From a bacterium (GTDB lineage: Bacteria; Bacteroidota; Ignavibacteria; Kapaibacteriales; UBA7675): a stretch of 64,000 nucleotides of DNA. The position numbers and the translations under genes were made by a program. Shown here piece after piece: positions 54,835-63,712 of this stretch. Below the pieces are notes generated by a model, which did not search any database, was not told where the DNA came from, and was given only the letters and a program-made list of their open reading frames with translations. The stretch spans positions 70,250 through 134,249 of the forward strand of contig JAUIKM010000009.1 in the NCBI GenBank assembly GCA_030430495.1, in the 5' to 3' direction. Positions within the stretch are counted from its first letter, which is position 1. Each line of letters starts with the position of its first letter.

Positions 54835-55605
54835 CTAAAAGCCCGCAATCGACATGCCGCCGTCGATTGCAAGAATTTGACCGCTAATATAGGCAGCGCC
54901 GGGCATGCACAAAAAAGCGACGGCGGCGGCTACCTCGCTCGCCTCTCCGACGCGCCCCAGCGGCGTGCGGTCAATGACGGCCTGCGCGTAACTTTTGTCC
55001 CGCAGCACCTGTTCGGCCAGCGGCGTGCGGATGTACCAGGGCGCCAGGGCGTTGACGCGAATCCCATCCGGTCCCCACTCGCCCGCCAGGTTGCGGGTCA
55101 ACTGGTTGAGCGCCGCCTTGGTCATGCCGTACACCGCCCCGGTTCTGACGTGCGTGGCCGCGGCTGTGGAGGACATGTTGACCACGCCGGCTGCTTTTGA
55201 GCGGCGCAGATGCGGATAAGCCAGACGGCAGAGTTCAAAGGCGGACACGAGATTGGTTTGCAGCAGAAAATCCAGTTCGCCCTCGCGGTATTCGTCCATC
55301 CGGCGACGAATATTGGTGCCGACATTGTTGACGAGAATATCTAGGCCGCCGAGACTTGCGACGCTCTGTTCAATCAAAGCGCTGCGTTGCGCCTTGTCCG
55401 TTACGTCAAACGCCGCGCCGTACAACTTGCCGCCGTCGTTGCGGCTGCGCTGGACAAAGGCCTGCACATCATCCGCAGTGCGAGCCGTCAGAAAGACGTC
55501 CGCGCCGCGTTCCTGCAGCACGTCCACGACGGCCGCACCGATGCCCTTGGTCGCGCCGGTAACGAGCGCTTTTTTACCGTCAAGCCGCCAGAAAGAGGAA
55601 TTCAT
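54835..55605 (-). CDS. Short-chain dehydrogenase/reductase, tropinone-reductase-like
   Basis: 256 residues. The NAD(P)-binding TGATKGIG is at residues 16-23. NNVG near 93-96 follows. The active site is Ser145/146 (NMSS), Tyr159 and Lys163 (YGMTK). A basic residue after the glycine motif and the TARTADDV turn are compatible with NADPH. The C-terminal GGMSIAGF is typical of the tropinone-reductase/FabG-like branch. It likely reduces a carbonyl in secondary or lipid metabolism, but the substrate is unknown. It is flanked by short intergenic regions and not clearly in an operon. Confidence 0.92.
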   Translation of the reverse strand: MNSSFWRLDGKKALVTGATKGIGAAVVDVLQERGADVFLTARTADDVQAFVQRSRNDGGKLYGAAFDVTDKAQRSALIEQSVASLGGLDILVNNVGTNIRRRMDEYREGELDFLLQTNLVSAFELCRLAYPHLRRSKAAGVVNMSSTAAATHVRTGAVYGMTKAALNQLTRNLAGEWGPDGIRVNALAPWYIRTPLAEQVLRDKSYAQAVIDRTPLGRVGEASEVAAAVAFLCMPGAAYISGQILAIDGGMSIAGF

Positions 55606-55751
55606 GTTGGGTCGTTCCAGGTTGGATTAGTTCAAACACTCCGCCGGGCTGCGCACGGCTGTGTCGGAGCAGGAGTACATTCACGACGCTCAGGAACGAA
55701 ACAACCGACTGATGATTGAACGATTCGACATCGGTGAACCGGCGCCAACCT

Positions 55752-55820
55752 GCGGGACGTCAAATGCAATGACAAACAGGAGGAAAAAGCAAGCCGCCCA
55801 AAAGCGGCGAAGCGCTCATG
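55752..55820 (+). repeat. Dispersed intergenic repeat, copy 6
   Basis: GCGGGACGTCAAATGCAATG then ACAAACAGGAGGAAAAAGCA and AGCCGCCCAAAAGCGGCGAA followed by GCGCTC. The second half is nearly the same as copy 2 and as the reverse complement of the 63651 copy. After it lies a direct repeat CGACTTAAACA (55836 and 55853). Confidence 0.55.
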
Positions 55821-55864
55821 TATTCGACTTAAACAGAAGCCCTGCAACCCGACTTAAACAAAGC

Positions 55865-57925
55865 CTATTTTGATTGTATTTCAACTACCCGGTAATGAAC
55901 GCGGCCGTCGGCCTCCAGCAGTACAACAACAATGCCGGTGTGAATTTGATCGGTGTGGAGCTCGGCATGCAGGCGTCCCTCCGCGACAGGCGTCAAGTTT
56001 CGATGAATGAGCTCGCGGCCGGCCAGATCACAGATGCGCAGATCCGCGGGTGCGCCGGAAGTCGACCGCGCCTCGACGTGTAAAATATCAAGGGCGGGAT
56101 TGGGATACACGGAAAAGCCGTTCTCCGGCGCGGAAGCCCAGAGATCGACATCTGTTAAGTGAAGTGTTTCAATCGCAATATTGTCGACAAACAGATTGTT
56201 GGCGCCACCGGCAACGCAGCGAAAACGCAGTTGCACCGCCTGCCTTCCGGCGAGAATGTTTAAAGACACTTTGTGATGCCGCCATTCGGAAGCCGTCGGC
56301 AGGAACGAGATGGAATTCGGCGCAGCCGTCCAGATTTCAGGCCCCGACATCTGATCCAGGATATACCAGGTGCGGCCGCAATCCCCTGAGTATTCGATAA
56401 AAAGCGTATCGCTCAGGTCTTCAAACGAGCTGGCGTTGGCGCAGTCGAAACTCAGCTCGGCGCGCGAGAATTCGGGCTTGATATCGATGGCGGGTACAAC
56501 AAGCGAGGCCTCCGAGCCGAATTGGGCGTTGTAGTTGTTTAACCAGATGCATTCGCGGTGGTCGAGCCCGCGGTCAAAGCTGTGATGCAACCAGCGGTAA
56601 CGCCCCGTGCGCGGCTCAAGCCCGAAGTCGGCGGGTATCTCATCGATGTTGTTGAAGTTCGCGTAAAACGGCAAGCCCCGCTGCGCCGTTGGAAGTTGCA
56701 CAACAACAAAGTCCTGCACTCGTAGCGTATCCGCGCCGAATTGATTGTACACCGCCAATTCCACGTCGTACAGCCCCTCGCCGGGAAAGGTAAAACAAGG
56801 CGTCAGGTCGGTCGAGGTCTCGGGCACGGCGCCGGGAATGCGCCAGTGTACCGCAGCGACCGCGTTGTGTTCAACAACGGTTAAACAGACCGGACGTCCG
56901 GGACAGACGGTCCGCACATCGGCATGCAGAGCGGCATGCGGCGCAAGCAAGGTGTTCTCGCTCTCGTAATAACCGCTGCGCCGCAGATTCTCCTCCGTCC
57001 AGATGTGGCTGCGCACCTGGCTTAACACGGCGTGCATGCGTTTAATCTGCCCCGGAGTAAACACGTTTTTGCATTCGTCGGGCAGGTAGTCCATGTAGTT
57101 TTCAAGTTGATCATCCAGATCAGGGAAGTCGTTGTGGCAGGAATTGTCGCTCTCGTCGCAGTTGAGATGCGGGTTGGCCGCGGGCGGCGTGTCGCAGACG
57201 CGGTCGCCGTCGTTGCAGGGATCTTCGCCGCAGCCGTCGTGAAACGTGTGGTAGAGTCCCAGCCAATGGCCGACTTCATGTGTGCAGATGCGCCCTTCGA
57301 CGCCCGGACGATCGCCGGTGCCGCTGCGCCCGAACAAGGCGTGGCGAACCACAAGACCGTCTTCTTCCGGCACGCCAAGCGGGAAGGTGGCGTAACCGGA
57401 AATCAACGGCGTAATTGTGTGAACAACATAGATGTTGAGATAACGCGCAGGATCCCAATGACTTAAACGCGTCAGTTGCGCGTGATCGGTGAAGTTGAGA
57501 TCGGTGAGCGGGCTTTTGATGCGCACGACTCCGTCGCAGGGCTGTCCGGCCGGGTCGCGACGAGCCAGAAAAAACTCGATATGCGTGTCGAATCCCTTGC
57601 CGAAACCGGGCGTGTCGACTATGCGGCGGTAGTCTTCGTTTAACACATCGATCTGGCTTTGTATCTGCTGACGCGAGATATTTTCAAGCTCCGACATGTA
57701 CACAACGTGAACCACAACGGGAATGCGATAAACCCTTTCAGATGCCGTTACATCGGCCGATGACCTGGCCCGGTAGTCGGCCGCGATTGCATCCAGACGC
57801 GCGGCGCGGCGCACGTGTTCCGCCCGCCTGAATCCTTCATCAAAGCCGCACTCCTGCGCGTGGACAGCCCTCGCACTTAACAATAACATCACAAGTAAAA
57901 GACCGCACAGAAAGGTGCGGCACAT
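55865..57925 (-). CDS. Secreted M43-family (pappalysin-like) metalloprotease with T9SS tail
   Basis: 686 residues from the ATG at 57925, which starts the signal peptide FLCGLLLVMLLLSARAVHAQ; the frame extends upstream without one. The propeptide/strand VYRIPVVVHVVYMSE is typical of M43. The zinc site is THEVGHWLGLYHTF with ligands His216, His220, His226 and base Glu217, followed by the Cys-rich loop DPCNDGDRVCDTPP. A PKD-like domain (ALHADVRTVCPGRPVCL ... FTFPGEGLYDVELAV) comes next, then a jelly-roll-like domain and a T9SS sorting domain (FSVYPNPALDILHVEAR to the end). It should be an active extracellular protease. Its own targets are unknown. Confidence 0.9.
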   Translation of the reverse strand: MCRTFLCGLLLVMLLLSARAVHAQECGFDEGFRRAEHVRRAARLDAIAADYRARSSADVTASERVYRIPVVVHVVYMSELENISRQQIQSQIDVLNEDYRRIVDTPGFGKGFDTHIEFFLARRDPAGQPCDGVVRIKSPLTDLNFTDHAQLTRLSHWDPARYLNIYVVHTITPLISGYATFPLGVPEEDGLVVRHALFGRSGTGDRPGVEGRICTHEVGHWLGLYHTFHDGCGEDPCNDGDRVCDTPPAANPHLNCDESDNSCHNDFPDLDDQLENYMDYLPDECKNVFTPGQIKRMHAVLSQVRSHIWTEENLRRSGYYESENTLLAPHAALHADVRTVCPGRPVCLTVVEHNAVAAVHWRIPGAVPETSTDLTPCFTFPGEGLYDVELAVYNQFGADTLRVQDFVVVQLPTAQRGLPFYANFNNIDEIPADFGLEPRTGRYRWLHHSFDRGLDHRECIWLNNYNAQFGSEASLVVPAIDIKPEFSRAELSFDCANASSFEDLSDTLFIEYSGDCGRTWYILDQMSGPEIWTAAPNSISFLPTASEWRHHKVSLNILAGRQAVQLRFRCVAGGANNLFVDNIAIETLHLTDVDLWASAPENGFSVYPNPALDILHVEARSTSGAPADLRICDLAGRELIHRNLTPVAEGRLHAELHTDQIHTGIVVVLLEADGRVHYRVVEIQSK

Positions 57926-58179
57926 GTTTTTGACTTTGCACCGAGCGGTGGGTCGGGGCGTCCTTGGCCTGCAATCGGGCGGAATGATCATGTCCGGCTC
58001 CAACAGAACTGAAATCCGCGGCCGTCAACCGGAGTATCCGGCAACAACTGTTAACACTCCGGCGCAGGGCGTCGGGACAGAGTGCTGTTGGTCAACGGCG
58101 CACGAAACAAGTGCACGTGTTCGGATGAAGACAATAGAGGCTGCGACAGGTTACAATACGCGTCGGTGAGCAGGCGGCC

Positions 58180-58524
58180 TCAGTTCGGCTGCGAGCGTGT
58201 TACAAACCCAATCCGGGAAAGACGGCCGGGGCCAAAATCCATCCAGAGAATTCCCTCGACGTGCGCGGGGTTTTGCTGCGGACGCACGTTGGCGGCGACA
58301 AAAGACCCATATGGTCGCGGATCCTCAATCAGAAGTCGCACGTTGAGCTGCGAACGCAGCACTTCCGGCAGTCGACCGCGCGGCACGCGCTGCGGCGTCG
58401 TTGATGTCGGGAAATAGGTCTCGATTTCTTCCTGCAGAGTCTCACCCATTGCTTCAAATGCATGGGGACTGGTTCCGGCGTTGTGAGCGGCGACGATGGA
58501 GAGAAACAATTGACGCGTATTCAT
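58180..58524 (-). CDS. Hypothetical protein
   Basis: 114 residues. The start MNTRQLFLSIVAAHNAGTSP and the LQEEIETYFPTSTTPQRVPR segment look like a small soluble alpha/beta domain, possibly SnoaL-like. It ends in GRLSRIGFVTRSQPN. It has no signal peptide and no named family that I recognise. It stands alone between the M43 protease and a MarR regulator, all on the minus strand. Codon use looks like neighbouring genes, but the call rests on the open frame alone. Confidence 0.5.
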   Translation of the reverse strand: MNTRQLFLSIVAAHNAGTSPHAFEAMGETLQEEIETYFPTSTTPQRVPRGRLPEVLRSQLNVRLLIEDPRPYGSFVAANVRPQQNPAHVEGILWMDFGPGRLSRIGFVTRSQPN

Positions 58525-58905
58525 AGTGTTCCCGATTGTTGACCCACGTCACAATTGCGCTGTGTTTTACTGGGAGACGGCGGCAAGCTAAGGCCGGGGG
58601 CACTGGCGATCAATCTCAGCCCGGGAAGGCCGGCCCCGGTTTTCACGTACGTTACGAAATGGTAAACTGCTCCTGTCCCGCAGATGCTGTCACACAGCAC
58701 CTGGCATGGCCGATTGTCGTGCGGCGGCACAGTGTTTTCAGCTCGGCAGCGATAGAGCCACGATGCGTTCGACGCAGAGCAAGGTCGACGCATAAACACC
58801 AGTTCAAAACAATGGCAGTTGAAATCTCCGGTTCAGCTTGCGCCTCTGAAGCTGCCGGACACCTCGGTAGCGGCAGCGGAGTCTAAACATACGTTGAAGC
58901 GACAC
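58525..58905. other. Intergenic region with no gene seen
   Basis: 381 bp between the MarR gene and the hypothetical gene. Frames here are short and without family features, and no strong hairpin or operator palindrome stands out. Confidence 0.45.
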
Positions 58906-59358
58906 TCAATCCAAATTGTCCGCCAGGCGGCGCAGCAGTCGGAGGAATTGACGACGTTCGACGGCGGGCACACCCTGGAGCATTTTCTGTTCGACTTCGG
59001 CCGCCAGGGCGCGCGCTTCACTTTCCAGTTCGCGGCCTGCGGCGGTAATGCGCACGGTGTAGCGCCTTTTGTCTTCCAGGTGAGCGTCGCGTTCTACCAG
59101 TCCGGCATGTTCAAGCGAATCGAGAATGCGCGTGACGTTGGCGCGGTCCTTGTCCATGTGGTTGCTCAAATCCGACTGCGACACCTCTTCGGCGCCGGCC
59201 AGAACAGTCAGGGTTTGCCACTGCGGCAGCGTCATGCGCAGTCCGGCGCGATTCAACGAGCGCTGGACGGCCAGTTGCAGACGTTTGGTTGCCAGGTGCA
59301 GGAGCCGTCCAAATTCGTACGGTCCTGTTTTTGAACTTCGTCGGTTTTTCTTTTCCAC
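58906..59358 (-). CDS. MarR-family transcriptional regulator
   Basis: 150 residues from a GTG at 59358, chosen because GAGG lies 5 bp upstream. The winged helix is clear: LPQWQTLTVLAGAEEVSQSD, then LSNHMDKDRANVTRILDSLE and HAGLVERDAHLEDKRRYTVR (the DxRxY wing). Helices at both ends make the dimer. MarR proteins repress nearby or distant genes and are released by small aromatic ligands or oxidation; the ligand here is unknown. No close target operon is apparent. Confidence 0.92.
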   Translation of the reverse strand: MEKKNRRSSKTGPYEFGRLLHLATKRLQLAVQRSLNRAGLRMTLPQWQTLTVLAGAEEVSQSDLSNHMDKDRANVTRILDSLEHAGLVERDAHLEDKRRYTVRITAAGRELESEARALAAEVEQKMLQGVPAVERRQFLRLLRRLADNLD

Positions 59359-60051
59359 TTCAGCCTCGGAATATCAATGGGGACATGAGAGCAGGCGTGC
59401 TTCCTGCAAGCACGCTGCCATCCGGGGCCTTGGGGGGGCGAGAGGCCGAATGTTGCGGCCACAACACGTGGCCGACAGACAACACTTCACGACACTTGTT
59501 GTCCGACGCAAATATCGGAAATGTATCAGATGCCTGCAAAAATAATTTACTGTCACAGTGCTCGCTCCGGAGATTAATGACTTAGCTGCGGCAAGCCGAC
59601 TGACTGTCAATTCACAGGAGCGCACAGCGGTCTTTGTGGACTCCAGGGAGGGACCAACAGGCTTTTTTATAAACCGATTCGAATACGTATATTTTGGTTT
59701 GGTCCCAGGCGAATCAGCATAGTACGGCACCCGTGGCTTTCACGGCTTTTGAAGGGTTGTCAGGCTTTCCCTCGTCGTTCCTGTGTATTGTGAACTACGT
59801 CAGCCGCACTAAGGACAACTGCGGGAAAATTGCGCGCTTATACGTCGGCTCCGGCGGGTTGCGCTTGTTAAGAGTCATCTCCGGCAGCTATTTGCAGCCC
59901 GGTAAAAGAAATTGAACGGCATTCAGCCAAAAGGACAATGGTCAGGACACAAAACAACAAAACCATGCAAACGATGCGGTGAACTGCAAGATTAATGCGC
60001 CGCAGTGCAAGACAAACGTGCAGTCGGGAAGAGCCGCACACAAACAAACGC
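59359..60051. other. Non-coding region between divergent regulator and kinase genes
   Basis: About 0.7 kb. No gene that I can support, no tRNA-like fold and no repeat copy. It should hold the promoters of the divergent marR and kinase genes. Confidence 0.45.
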
Positions 60052-61251
60052 ATGAAAAGTATATCTCATAAAAAAGTTGCCGCTGTTGTTGAAAGCGACC
60101 ACCTGTGGTCAGACCTGCAAAGCACGATTACACCGCTCGTGGGGTCGTTGAAAGTCCTTTCACGCGATGCGGTGAACGATCCGCAATCACTGTCCGGATT
60201 TGACTTTATCGCCTACATTGCCAACCACCAGACAGGTTCAGAGATCGACGGCGACATCCTGGACGATTTACACCGACTTTCTGCGGACCACGCCGTGGTC
60301 TTCATCGCGCCCAATCTCTCCTTTCCCTGCCGCGTTGCTTTATTCGACGTGGGAGTGTCCGAGTGTATCGACTGCGCTTACCATGTGGGATTCGGCGTGT
60401 TGTTTCTGCACGCCGGAATCGACGCAATGGCGCGACGTGCCGTTCTCCACGAGCAGAAAGCCGTGGAAGCCGTGCACCACAGTGCTCCGCGCGGCAAAAA
60501 TGCCGAAGCAGTCGACCTGAAGCAGCGCAATCAAAAATTGCAGGAATTTGTCGGGCTCGTCGCCCACGACCTGCGGGTGCCGCTCGACAATATTGTCGCC
60601 CTGGCAAACTACATGCTCAAACCGTCGCCCGATACGGATGCGCAGGCGATGGCGCAGGAAATACACGACAGCGGCAAGATTGCACTGGACCTGGTCAATG
60701 ACCTGCTGGACCTGACGGCCATCGAAACCGGCTTGCTCGTGCTGGATGTGGAACCCTTCGACGTGCAGGACTTCCTGCGTCACGTGGTTCGTCTGCACGA
60801 AACGCCGCTGCGCCGCAAATCGCTGTCGCTGGAAATCGATATGCAGGGAACCCCGGTGGCCGGCGGCGACCGCAAGCGCATCGCCCAGGTTGTCCACAAC
60901 CTGCTGTCCAATGCCATCAAGTTCACGCCGATCGGCGGTACAATCACGCTGCGCGCGCGCGTCGAGCAGGACGGCGTGCGGATCGAAATTGCCGACAGCG
61001 GCATCGGCATCAAAACCGAATCGATTCCGCGTTTGTTCGACAAGTTTGAAAAAGTCTCCACGCCCGGCACCAACGGCGAAGCCGGTACGGGATTTGGTCT
61101 GCCGCTATCACAGGAAATCGTGCTGGCGCACGGCTCAAGCCTGTCTGTCGAAAGCTCGCACGAAACCGGCACGCGCTTCTGGTTCTTCCTCCCCATCGCT
61201 ATCGGTGTCGGCGCTCAACAGGAAAACGAGGCCGACTCCGTCGACTCCTGA
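60052..61251 (+). CDS. Histidine kinase with degenerate receiver-like N-domain
   Basis: 399 residues from the ATG at 60052. Residues ~8-133 resemble a response-regulator receiver in secondary-structure order (VAAVVES ... FDFIAYIAN ... AVVFIAPN ... VSECIDCAY), but the phospho-acceptor Asp and the conserved Lys are not there. A coiled coil leads to the kinase core: H-box LVAHDLRVPLDNI with His172, N-box HNLLSNAIKFTPIGG, G1 DSGIGI, F-box LFDKFEKV and G2 GTGFGLPLS. There are no membrane helices, so it is cytoplasmic. No response regulator gene is adjacent. The receiver-like reading is by eye. Confidence 0.85.
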   Translation: MKSISHKKVAAVVESDHLWSDLQSTITPLVGSLKVLSRDAVNDPQSLSGFDFIAYIANHQTGSEIDGDILDDLHRLSADHAVVFIAPNLSFPCRVALFDVGVSECIDCAYHVGFGVLFLHAGIDAMARRAVLHEQKAVEAVHHSAPRGKNAEAVDLKQRNQKLQEFVGLVAHDLRVPLDNIVALANYMLKPSPDTDAQAMAQEIHDSGKIALDLVNDLLDLTAIETGLLVLDVEPFDVQDFLRHVVRLHETPLRRKSLSLEIDMQGTPVAGGDRKRIAQVVHNLLSNAIKFTPIGGTITLRARVEQDGVRIEIADSGIGIKTESIPRLFDKFEKVSTPGTNGEAGTGFGLPLSQEIVLAHGSSLSVESSHETGTRFWFFLPIAIGVGAQQENEADSVDS

Positions 61252-61439
61252 CATGCCGCCACGTTTTCCACAACAATAAACCAGTCACGCGGCGACACCA
61301 GCCTGACTCCTCTTATTCAAACACGCGAAATATTGCCTTTTTTGTCACGCCGCCATTTTGTATTCTCGCAGCGTTTACTGAGTCCAATTCAACATACAAC
61401 GCAAACGACGGGCACTTCAACGCTCACTGGCCACGCTAC

Positions 61440-63611
61440 ATGCGCTCAACATTTTCACGCCTGATTCCGGTCCTTTTTCCTGTTGCATTATTCATTTGTC
61501 ACGCGCTCCATGCGCAAACCATCCGGCTGATGGAATTTCCATCGTCATATCAGTTGTTTCCGCGCGGCGACGACAACAACGTTGTGGTTCACGCCCGCGG
61601 TGAAATTGACGACCCGACACAAACCGACACGCTGATTTTTGAAGTCAAACGCGAGGGTGAAACCGTCGAGCAGCTCGGCAGACCGCTGAGCGCCTACTCC
61701 CCGGAAAATCGCTTTGACTTTCGTTTCACCCTGCCGGCTGAGCTGGCCAACTACAGTTTTGAACTGCGGCACAACGGCATCGGCTTCAGTAAACAACTGG
61801 CATTTGCGGACAGCGTGGTCGCGGGCGATGTCTTTATTGTTAACGGACAATCCAACGCCAATGAAACATCCAGCGAACAGATTTTAAACAATTCATTCTG
61901 CCGCACATTTGGCGAGGGCGATCAGGGCTGGAACCTTGCGAACCACACATATCGTCCGGCATTCAACACCGGCGTGATCGGTTATGCGATTCAGGACTAT
62001 CTGGTTCAGGATCTGAATATTCCGATTTGTTTAATCAACGGCTCCGTCAGCGGCAGCTGGATGGCCATTCAACGGCCGAACCCGGACAACCGCGGCGACC
62101 TTGAGTCCATTTACGGCCGCCTGCTGGATCGCATGGAACGCTCGGGAACACGCCGGCACGCCAAAGCACTCTTCTGGTTCCTGGGTGAAGCCGAGACCGA
62201 CCGCGGCATTCACAGCTATCACTACAACTGGGAGCTGCTCTACAACGCCTGGCGCGAAGACTTTCCCGGCATCGAAAAGTTCTACGTCTATCAGATTCGC
62301 CCCGGCTGCGTCAGCTGGAATAAAACACATGCCGAAATTCGCGAGGCGCAGCGCCGCCTGGATTCGCTGGACGATGTGGAGCTGATCAGTACCAACGGCC
62401 GCCCCGGCTTTGACAACTGCCACTATAGCTTTGACGGTTATCGCGATATTGCACGCAACTCGGCCGACCTTGTCCTTAAACAACTCTACGGCATTGAACC
62501 GGCCCGACGTTTTATACACTCGCCCAACGTGACGGCGGCCTGGTACAGCTCGCCTGCAAACGACAAAATCACTATTAAATTCGACTACCCGGTTGAGTGG
62601 CCGTTTCCGCTCGACTCCAACGGGGCGCGCATGCGCGACTACTTTTTACTCGACGATCAGAATGCTGTAGCGGACTGGGGCGTGGCGATCGACTCGATGG
62701 TCTATCTCAATCTGCGTGCACCGTCGGACGCGCGCGAATTAACATATTTGCCGAATGCCTACTATGACGAACAGATTTTTGGACGCGACTCGGTGATTTA
62801 TCACGGTCCTTTTCTCGTTAACCCCGACGGCATCGGCGCGCTGTCGTTCTGGCGCTTCCCCATCGCGGAATACAGTCCGGAGCGCCCCGAATTCAAACAG
62901 GAGATTACGCTGAAAGGCGGCGGCAGCTATTGCCCCGGCGACTCGCTGGACGCAGTTGCGCCCGAGGGTTTCACGCGTTACACCTGGTCTCATGGCGGAC
63001 AAGGGCGCGAGTTCCGCACTCCCGCCTTAAACACAGTCCTGGGTCTTGCGGCGTTCGACTCTGTGGGGAACTATGTCGTTGGCCGCCTGCCCGCGCGGCT
63101 GGATACTGCACCGGCGCCGCATTTGTTGTACGATACTCTGGTTCAGCGCTTAAACAGCAATGTTATTGCCGCCGACTTCAGGTGGTTCCGAAATGGCGAA
63201 GAGTTGGAGGATTTCCGCGGACTTAACGCCATTTTCATCGCGGATTCCGGTGCGTATCACGTGGAGGTTGTTTACCTGAACGGCTGCACGGCCGCCTCTG
63301 AATCCAGGGAGATCAGCCCGCCCGGCAAAGGCACATCGGTTCGGTTGTTCGACCGGGCGGACAATCAACTTCAGGTATTCCCGAATCCCGCCGGCGGGTT
63401 CGCGCAAGTATTGTGGCAGGGCCACTATCTGACTAACGTCAGACTTCGAATTCTCGACGGTTACGGCCGACTAATTCTCGAACGGCGCATCGAATATTTA
63501 CAACAAACAGACATAGTGGACATTAACGTCGGCGCGTTGGCCGCCGGCATGTACCACATTGAACTGCGGTCCGGCGACTACACCAGCGGAGCGCTGTTTA
63601 TTAAACTTTAA
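61440..63611 (+). CDS. Secreted SASA-type esterase (sialate O-acetylesterase-like) with T9SS tail
   Basis: 723 residues with signal peptide FPVALFICHALHAQ. Residues ~100-345 carry the SGNH/SASA motifs: VVAGDVFIVNGQSNA with Ser138, INGSVSGSWMAI, LFWFLGEAETD, and DNCHYSFDGYRDIA with Asp325 and His328. This family removes acetyl groups from sialic acid or other sugars. A middle beta domain and an Ig-like part follow, and the last ~80 residues form a T9SS sorting domain (VFPNPAGGFAQVL to SGALFIKL). It should act outside the cell on glycans. The exact substrate cannot be told. Confidence 0.82.
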   Translation: MRSTFSRLIPVLFPVALFICHALHAQTIRLMEFPSSYQLFPRGDDNNVVVHARGEIDDPTQTDTLIFEVKREGETVEQLGRPLSAYSPENRFDFRFTLPAELANYSFELRHNGIGFSKQLAFADSVVAGDVFIVNGQSNANETSSEQILNNSFCRTFGEGDQGWNLANHTYRPAFNTGVIGYAIQDYLVQDLNIPICLINGSVSGSWMAIQRPNPDNRGDLESIYGRLLDRMERSGTRRHAKALFWFLGEAETDRGIHSYHYNWELLYNAWREDFPGIEKFYVYQIRPGCVSWNKTHAEIREAQRRLDSLDDVELISTNGRPGFDNCHYSFDGYRDIARNSADLVLKQLYGIEPARRFIHSPNVTAAWYSSPANDKITIKFDYPVEWPFPLDSNGARMRDYFLLDDQNAVADWGVAIDSMVYLNLRAPSDARELTYLPNAYYDEQIFGRDSVIYHGPFLVNPDGIGALSFWRFPIAEYSPERPEFKQEITLKGGGSYCPGDSLDAVAPEGFTRYTWSHGGQGREFRTPALNTVLGLAAFDSVGNYVVGRLPARLDTAPAPHLLYDTLVQRLNSNVIAADFRWFRNGEELEDFRGLNAIFIADSGAYHVEVVYLNGCTAASESREISPPGKGTSVRLFDRADNQLQVFPNPAGGFAQVLWQGHYLTNVRLRILDGYGRLILERRIEYLQQTDIVDINVGALAAGMYHIELRSGDYTSGALFIKL

Positions 63612-63650
63612 CGTTCTCCGCGGCCCGACACCACCCCTGAGCAGAGCACT

Positions 63651-63712
63651 TCGCCGCTTAGGCGGCTTGTTTATTTTTTTTGTTTGTCAGCGTATTTACA
63701 GCCGCATGTCAG
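63651..63712 (-). repeat. Dispersed intergenic repeat, copy 7, overlapping a terminator
   Basis: Minus strand: GCTGACAAACAAAAAAAATA then AACAAGCCGCCTAAGCGGCG followed by AAG. This is the same layout as copies 2 and 6: GACAAACAAA, then GCAAGCCGCC hairpin. It lies between the esterase gene and the OmpA-family gene. Confidence 0.55.
63653..63681 (+). terminator. Rho-independent terminator after the SASA-type esterase
   Basis: GCCGC (63653-63657) and GCGGC (63662-63666) with a four-base loop TTAG, followed by TTGTTTATTTTTTTT. It is built from the GC-hairpin half of the dispersed repeat. Confidence 0.75.
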
